Shown here: in pieces, positions 4,421 through 5,257 of the stretch | How positions within the stretch are numbered: the stretch's first letter is position 1 | Layout: every line of letters starts with the position of its first letter | Source: an uncultured Oscillospiraceae bacterium | GTDB taxonomy: Bacteria; Bacillota; Clostridia; Oscillospirales; Oscillospiraceae | Direction of reading: 5' to 3' | NCBI GenBank assembly: GCA_900751035.1 | Contig: CAADSF010000079.1 | Location: forward strand, 1 to 5,257 | DNA length: 5,257 bases | Notes under the pieces: generated by a model | The model's input: only the letters and a program-made list of their open reading frames with translations | What the model was told of the DNA's origin: nothing | Databases searched by the model: none | Made by a program: the position numbers and the translations under genes

Positions 4421-5257
4421 TCACCGGGCGCCGAAGCGCTCCGCGTAGCCGCAGCGGCGGCAGAGGGGCGCGGCGCGTTCGCCCTGTTCAAAGCCCTCGC
4501 GCATCGCGCGGGCCAGCGGCGAGGCAAGTATGTCGGAAAGCGCCTGCCGGAATAAATTCCCCAGCGCAAGCGCACCCTCGTGGTCGAGGCAGCACGGCAC
4601 GACCGTGCCGTCGGACAGCACGGCGATCTGGTCGCTGAGGGCGCGGCAGCGGCCATGCGTCCCGCGCTCTGCCGCCTGCTCGTCCGGCCAGTCAAAGCGC
4701 TCGCCGAAGCTGACAAACACGCCGTCCTCCAGCCGCCAGCCCCATGTGTTTTTCTGCCATGCGCCGGGAAAGGCCGCGTGCAGCTGCGCCAGAATCTCCG
4801 CATTCCGGTCGTGCAGGCCCTTCGTCTGTGCGCCGTCGAGATTCCAGAGACGAAAATCCGTCAGCACGCCCGCCTGCTTCGCCGCATAGGCAAAGTCTGT
4901 GCAGCCCGTCAGATACGCGGAAAAATCCCCCGCCTCGTTTGCCTCGAAGCTGTGCAGGCTGATAGAAACCTTGCGCAGCGCAGGCGCAGCAAGCAGCGCC
5001 GCCTGTCTCTTCGGCAGCAGCGTCCCGTTTGTCGTAAGCGTCGCGCGGAAGCTCAGCGCCCGGCACACCTCCAGCAGCTCCGGCAGCTGCGGGTGCAGAA
5101 GCGGCTCGCCCATGACGTGCAGGTACAGATATTCCCCATAGGGCCGGAGCTTCGCGGCCAGCGTGCGGAAGTCCTCCGGCGATAAAAACGCGGCGGGCCG
5201 TCTCGTGCCGGGACAGAAGCTGCACGAAAGATTGCAGCAGGTCGTAATCTCAAGATA
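4421..5257 (-). CDS. Radical SAM enzyme with C-terminal SPASM/twitch-type domain, 5'-truncated
   Basis: The minus-strand frame is open from the right edge to the TGA at 4423-4421, 278 residues. It begins YLEITTCCNLSCSFCPGT, holding the CX3CX2C motif (Cys8, 12, 15) that binds the SAM-cleaving [4Fe-4S] cluster. Family members start only a few residues before this, so little is missing. HVMGEPLLHP (residues 47-56) is the SAM-contacting GGE-like motif; TTNGTLL (75-81) and VSISLHSFE (97-105) are further barrel strands. The C-terminal part has Cys204, Gly217-x4-Cys222, a second Cys223, then LGN and Cys266-x2-Cys269. This fits a SPASM or shorter twitch domain with probably one auxiliary cluster. Such enzymes modify peptides, proteins or small molecules; the substrate cannot be read here. 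Cys7, just before the first cluster Cys, replaces the more usual Arg. The gene converges on the lipoprotein operon. Confidence 0.93.
   Translation of the reverse strand, partial: YLEITTCCNLSCSFCPGTRRPAAFLSPEDFRTLAAKLRPYGEYLYLHVMGEPLLHPQLPELLEVCRALSFRATLTTNGTLLPKRQAALLAAPALRKVSISLHSFEANEAGDFSAYLTGCTDFAYAAKQAGVLTDFRLWNLDGAQTKGLHDRNAEILAQLHAAFPGAWQKNTWGWRLEDGVFVSFGERFDWPDEQAAERGTHGRCRALSDQIAVLSDGTVVPCCLDHEGALALGNLFRQALSDILASPLARAMREGFEQGERAAPLCRRCGYAERFGAR
5213..5236 (-). other. Radical SAM CX3CX2C cluster-binding motif
   Basis: The minus strand encodes CNLSCSFC, with Cys codons at 5236-5234, 5224-5222 and 5215-5213. These are the three ligands of the SAM-binding [4Fe-4S] cluster. An additional Cys codon lies immediately upstream (5239-5237). 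Confidence 0.95.

Noticed and set aside
4282..4638. A 118-codon plus-strand frame covering the two GC-rich hairpins and the radical SAM 3' end.
   Set aside because: It starts at a GTG without a ribosome binding site and overlaps a well-supported minus-strand enzyme. Its peptide PPVQLHGR also appears in a minus frame simply because the DNA is palindromic.

Overview
The window looks like chromosomal DNA from a GC-rich member of the Clostridia, possibly Oscillospiraceae/Ruminococcaceae-like. This is inferred from a MalT-like LuxR regulator, strong GGAGG-type ribosome binding sites, a Gram-positive-style lipoprotein, a radical SAM/SPASM enzyme, GC-rich genes and AT-rich intergenic DNA with intrinsic terminators. 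No species can be named. There is no rRNA, tRNA, CRISPR array, transposase or obvious integration scar.

Layout: (1) Positions 2-2041, plus strand: the C-terminal ~680 residues of a large MalT/LAL-type regulator whose ATP-binding N-terminus lies left of the window. (2) Positions 2063-2107: an intrinsic terminator hairpin, only 32 nt upstream of the next start codon. (3) Positions 2140-3714: a 524-residue lipoprotein with a clear lipobox, three apparent globular segments and an unusual tail rich in Asp, Tyr, Trp and Gly. (4) Positions 3734-3919: a 61-residue two-helix membrane protein, 19 nt after the lipoprotein and probably co-transcribed with it. (5) Positions 3920-4420: a convergent intergenic stretch with several inverted repeats, a bidirectional terminator and one possible 51-residue minus-strand gene. 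(6) Positions 4421-5257, minus strand: a radical SAM enzyme with a C-terminal SPASM/twitch-type cysteine set, lacking only a short N-terminal piece beyond the right edge.

How the genes may work together: the lipoprotein and the small membrane protein look like a two-gene envelope operon. The regulator next door is a plausible but unproven controller. The radical SAM gene converges on this operon and is probably an independent unit. No known defence, secretion or RiPP system is clearly present. The most interesting items are the acidic aromatic lipoprotein tail and its tiny membrane partner, the terminator placed where the lipoprotein leader should be, and the cluster of related hairpins around a possible Arg-rich small protein.
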